NCBI GenBank assembly: GCA_019236085.1
Contig: JAFAJR010000183.1
Coordinates: forward strand, 1-6,519
Length of the DNA: 6,519 bases
Direction of reading: 5' to 3'
Source of the DNA: Candidatus Dormiibacterota bacterium
GTDB taxonomy: Bacteria > Chloroflexota > Dormibacteria > Aeolococcales > Aeolococcaceae
The translations under genes were made by a program, and so were the position numbers. The notes under the pieces are model-generated. The model did no database searches and had not been told where the DNA came from. It saw only the letters and a program-made list of their open reading frames with translations. Each line of letters begins with the position of its first letter. Position 1 is the first letter of the stretch. This document shows positions 5,774 through 6,519 of the stretch, piece after piece.

Positions 5774-6519
5774 CCTCGCTGCCCCGTCTCGCGCTTGTCG
5801 GGTCCGGGTCCATGGGCGCCAACCACGCCCGGGTGATCGCCGAATCCGACGCGGCCGAGCTGGCTCTCATCGTCGATGTGGACCTGGAGCGCGCCCGCCC
5901 GCTGGCCGAACGCTACGGCTGCCACTACGCGGGCGACCTGTCGGCGGCCAGCCCCTGCGATGCAGCGGTGCTGGCCACTCCCACCCGGCTGCACGCTGCG
6001 CAGGCGCTGGACCTGCTGTCCCTGGGGCTTCCATTGCTCGTTGAGAAGCCGGTGGCGCCGGAACCCGCCGACACACGCGCCGTGGTCGAGGAGTCGGCGC
6101 GGCGCTCGCTGCCGCTCATGTGCGGCTTTGTCGAGCGGTTCAACCCAGCAGTCACAACCGCCGCGGCGATGCTTGAAGGACCGCCGGTGCACCTGCTCGG
6201 CGTGCGCCATTCGCCGCCGACGACCCAGAGCACGCTGAGCGTTGTCGGTGACCTGCTCATCCACGAGATCGACCTGGCGTTGCGCTACTGGCGCGGGCTC
6301 GGTGTCGACCACGTGGCGGCGGCGGTGAGCCAGGCGGGCACCGACGTCGCCCAGGTGTCCGACTGCTCGCTCAGCTTCCGGGGCGGCGGGATTGCCACGC
6401 TGTCGGCGAGCCGGACCAGCCAGCGCAAGCTGCGCACCCAGCACATCGCCACCGGCGAGGCGCTGTACGAGGTCGACCTGCTCCGCCAGGACCTGACCGT
6501 GTACCGGCACCGCGCCCAC
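5770..6519 (+). CDS. Gfo/Idh/MocA-family NAD-dependent sugar dehydrogenase, 3'-truncated by window edge
   Basis: The frame is open without a stop for 250 codons to the window end; full-length relatives have about 310-340. It probably oxidises a nucleotide sugar in the cytoplasm. LALVGSGSMGANHAR carries the Rossmann GxGxxG at 11-16. IVDVD has D36 after beta-2, typical of NAD binding. ATPTRLH (69-75) is followed by the family signature VEKP with E92-K93-P94. GFVERFNPAV (119-128) and GDLLIHEIDLAL (160-171), with H165 in the catalytic position of the (D/H)xxIHxxD pattern, recall UDP-N-acetylglucosamine 3-dehydrogenases and WlbA/WbpB-like enzymes. GTG 5770 overlaps the flippase stop as GTGA and keeps the first beta strand; ATG 5812 would remove the GxGxxG motif. 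The exact substrate is inferred from motif resemblance only. myo-Inositol or another UDP-hexose is also possible. Confidence 0.9.
   Translation, partial: MTSLPRLALVGSGSMGANHARVIAESDAAELALIVDVDLERARPLAERYGCHYAGDLSAASPCDAAVLATPTRLHAAQALDLLSLGLPLLVEKPVAPEPADTRAVVEESARRSLPLMCGFVERFNPAVTTAAAMLEGPPVHLLGVRHSPPTTQSTLSVVGDLLIHEIDLALRYWRGLGVDHVAAAVSQAGTDVAQVSDCSLSFRGGGIATLSASRTSQRKLRTQHIATGEALYEVDLLRQDLTVYRHRAH

Noticed and set aside
4999..6519. A 506-codon open frame on the minus strand, opposite the flippase and oxidoreductase.
   Set aside because: The predicted protein is Arg/Ser/Gln-rich without motifs. The plus strand carries clear family signatures in both genes. Long antisense frames are common in GC-rich DNA.

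Overview
The window is GC-rich DNA that is densely packed with genes. Many starts are GTG, and two pairs of neighbours share a GTGA stop/start overlap. The only gap between genes, about 64 bp, carries two TAnnnT-type -10 boxes lying 8-9 nt from their start codons, as expected for leaderless transcripts. This suggests a high-GC bacterium, most likely an actinobacterium; a Chloroflexota-like lineage cannot be excluded from the sequence alone. No RNA genes, mobile elements, CRISPR arrays or long non-coding stretches were seen.

Layout. (1) Positions 1-992 and 989-2302, plus strand: two GT4-like (GT-B fold) glycosyltransferases in tandem. The first is cut at its 5' end by the window edge. They overlap by 4 nt and look like the end of an operon for a surface glycan. 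(2) Positions 2283-3116, minus strand: an integral membrane protein of unknown function with about eight predicted helices. It converges on the second glycosyltransferase with a 20-bp tail-to-tail overlap that can fold into a small hairpin. (3) Positions 3117-3180: a divergent control region. (4) Positions 3181-4452, plus strand: a complete glutamate dehydrogenase with all catalytic residues. (5) Positions 4436-5773, plus strand: a 12-helix polysaccharide flippase of the MOP/Wzx type, starting inside the end of the glutamate dehydrogenase gene. (6) Positions 5770-6519, plus strand: a Gfo/Idh/MocA-type NAD-dependent sugar dehydrogenase, cut by the window end. Its motifs resemble those of UDP-N-acetylglucosamine 3-dehydrogenases.

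The glycosyltransferases, flippase and nucleotide-sugar oxidoreductase fit one job: making and exporting a cell-surface polysaccharide or glycan. The unusual member is glutamate dehydrogenase, which is the first gene of the run containing the flippase and sugar dehydrogenase. A testable idea is that it recycles NADH and 2-oxoglutarate for an amino-sugar branch, in which a sugar dehydrogenase makes NADH and a glutamate-dependent aminotransferase makes 2-oxoglutarate. No aminotransferase is visible here, so this remains inference. The chance that a plain housekeeping gene happens to sit next to a glycan cluster is substantial.
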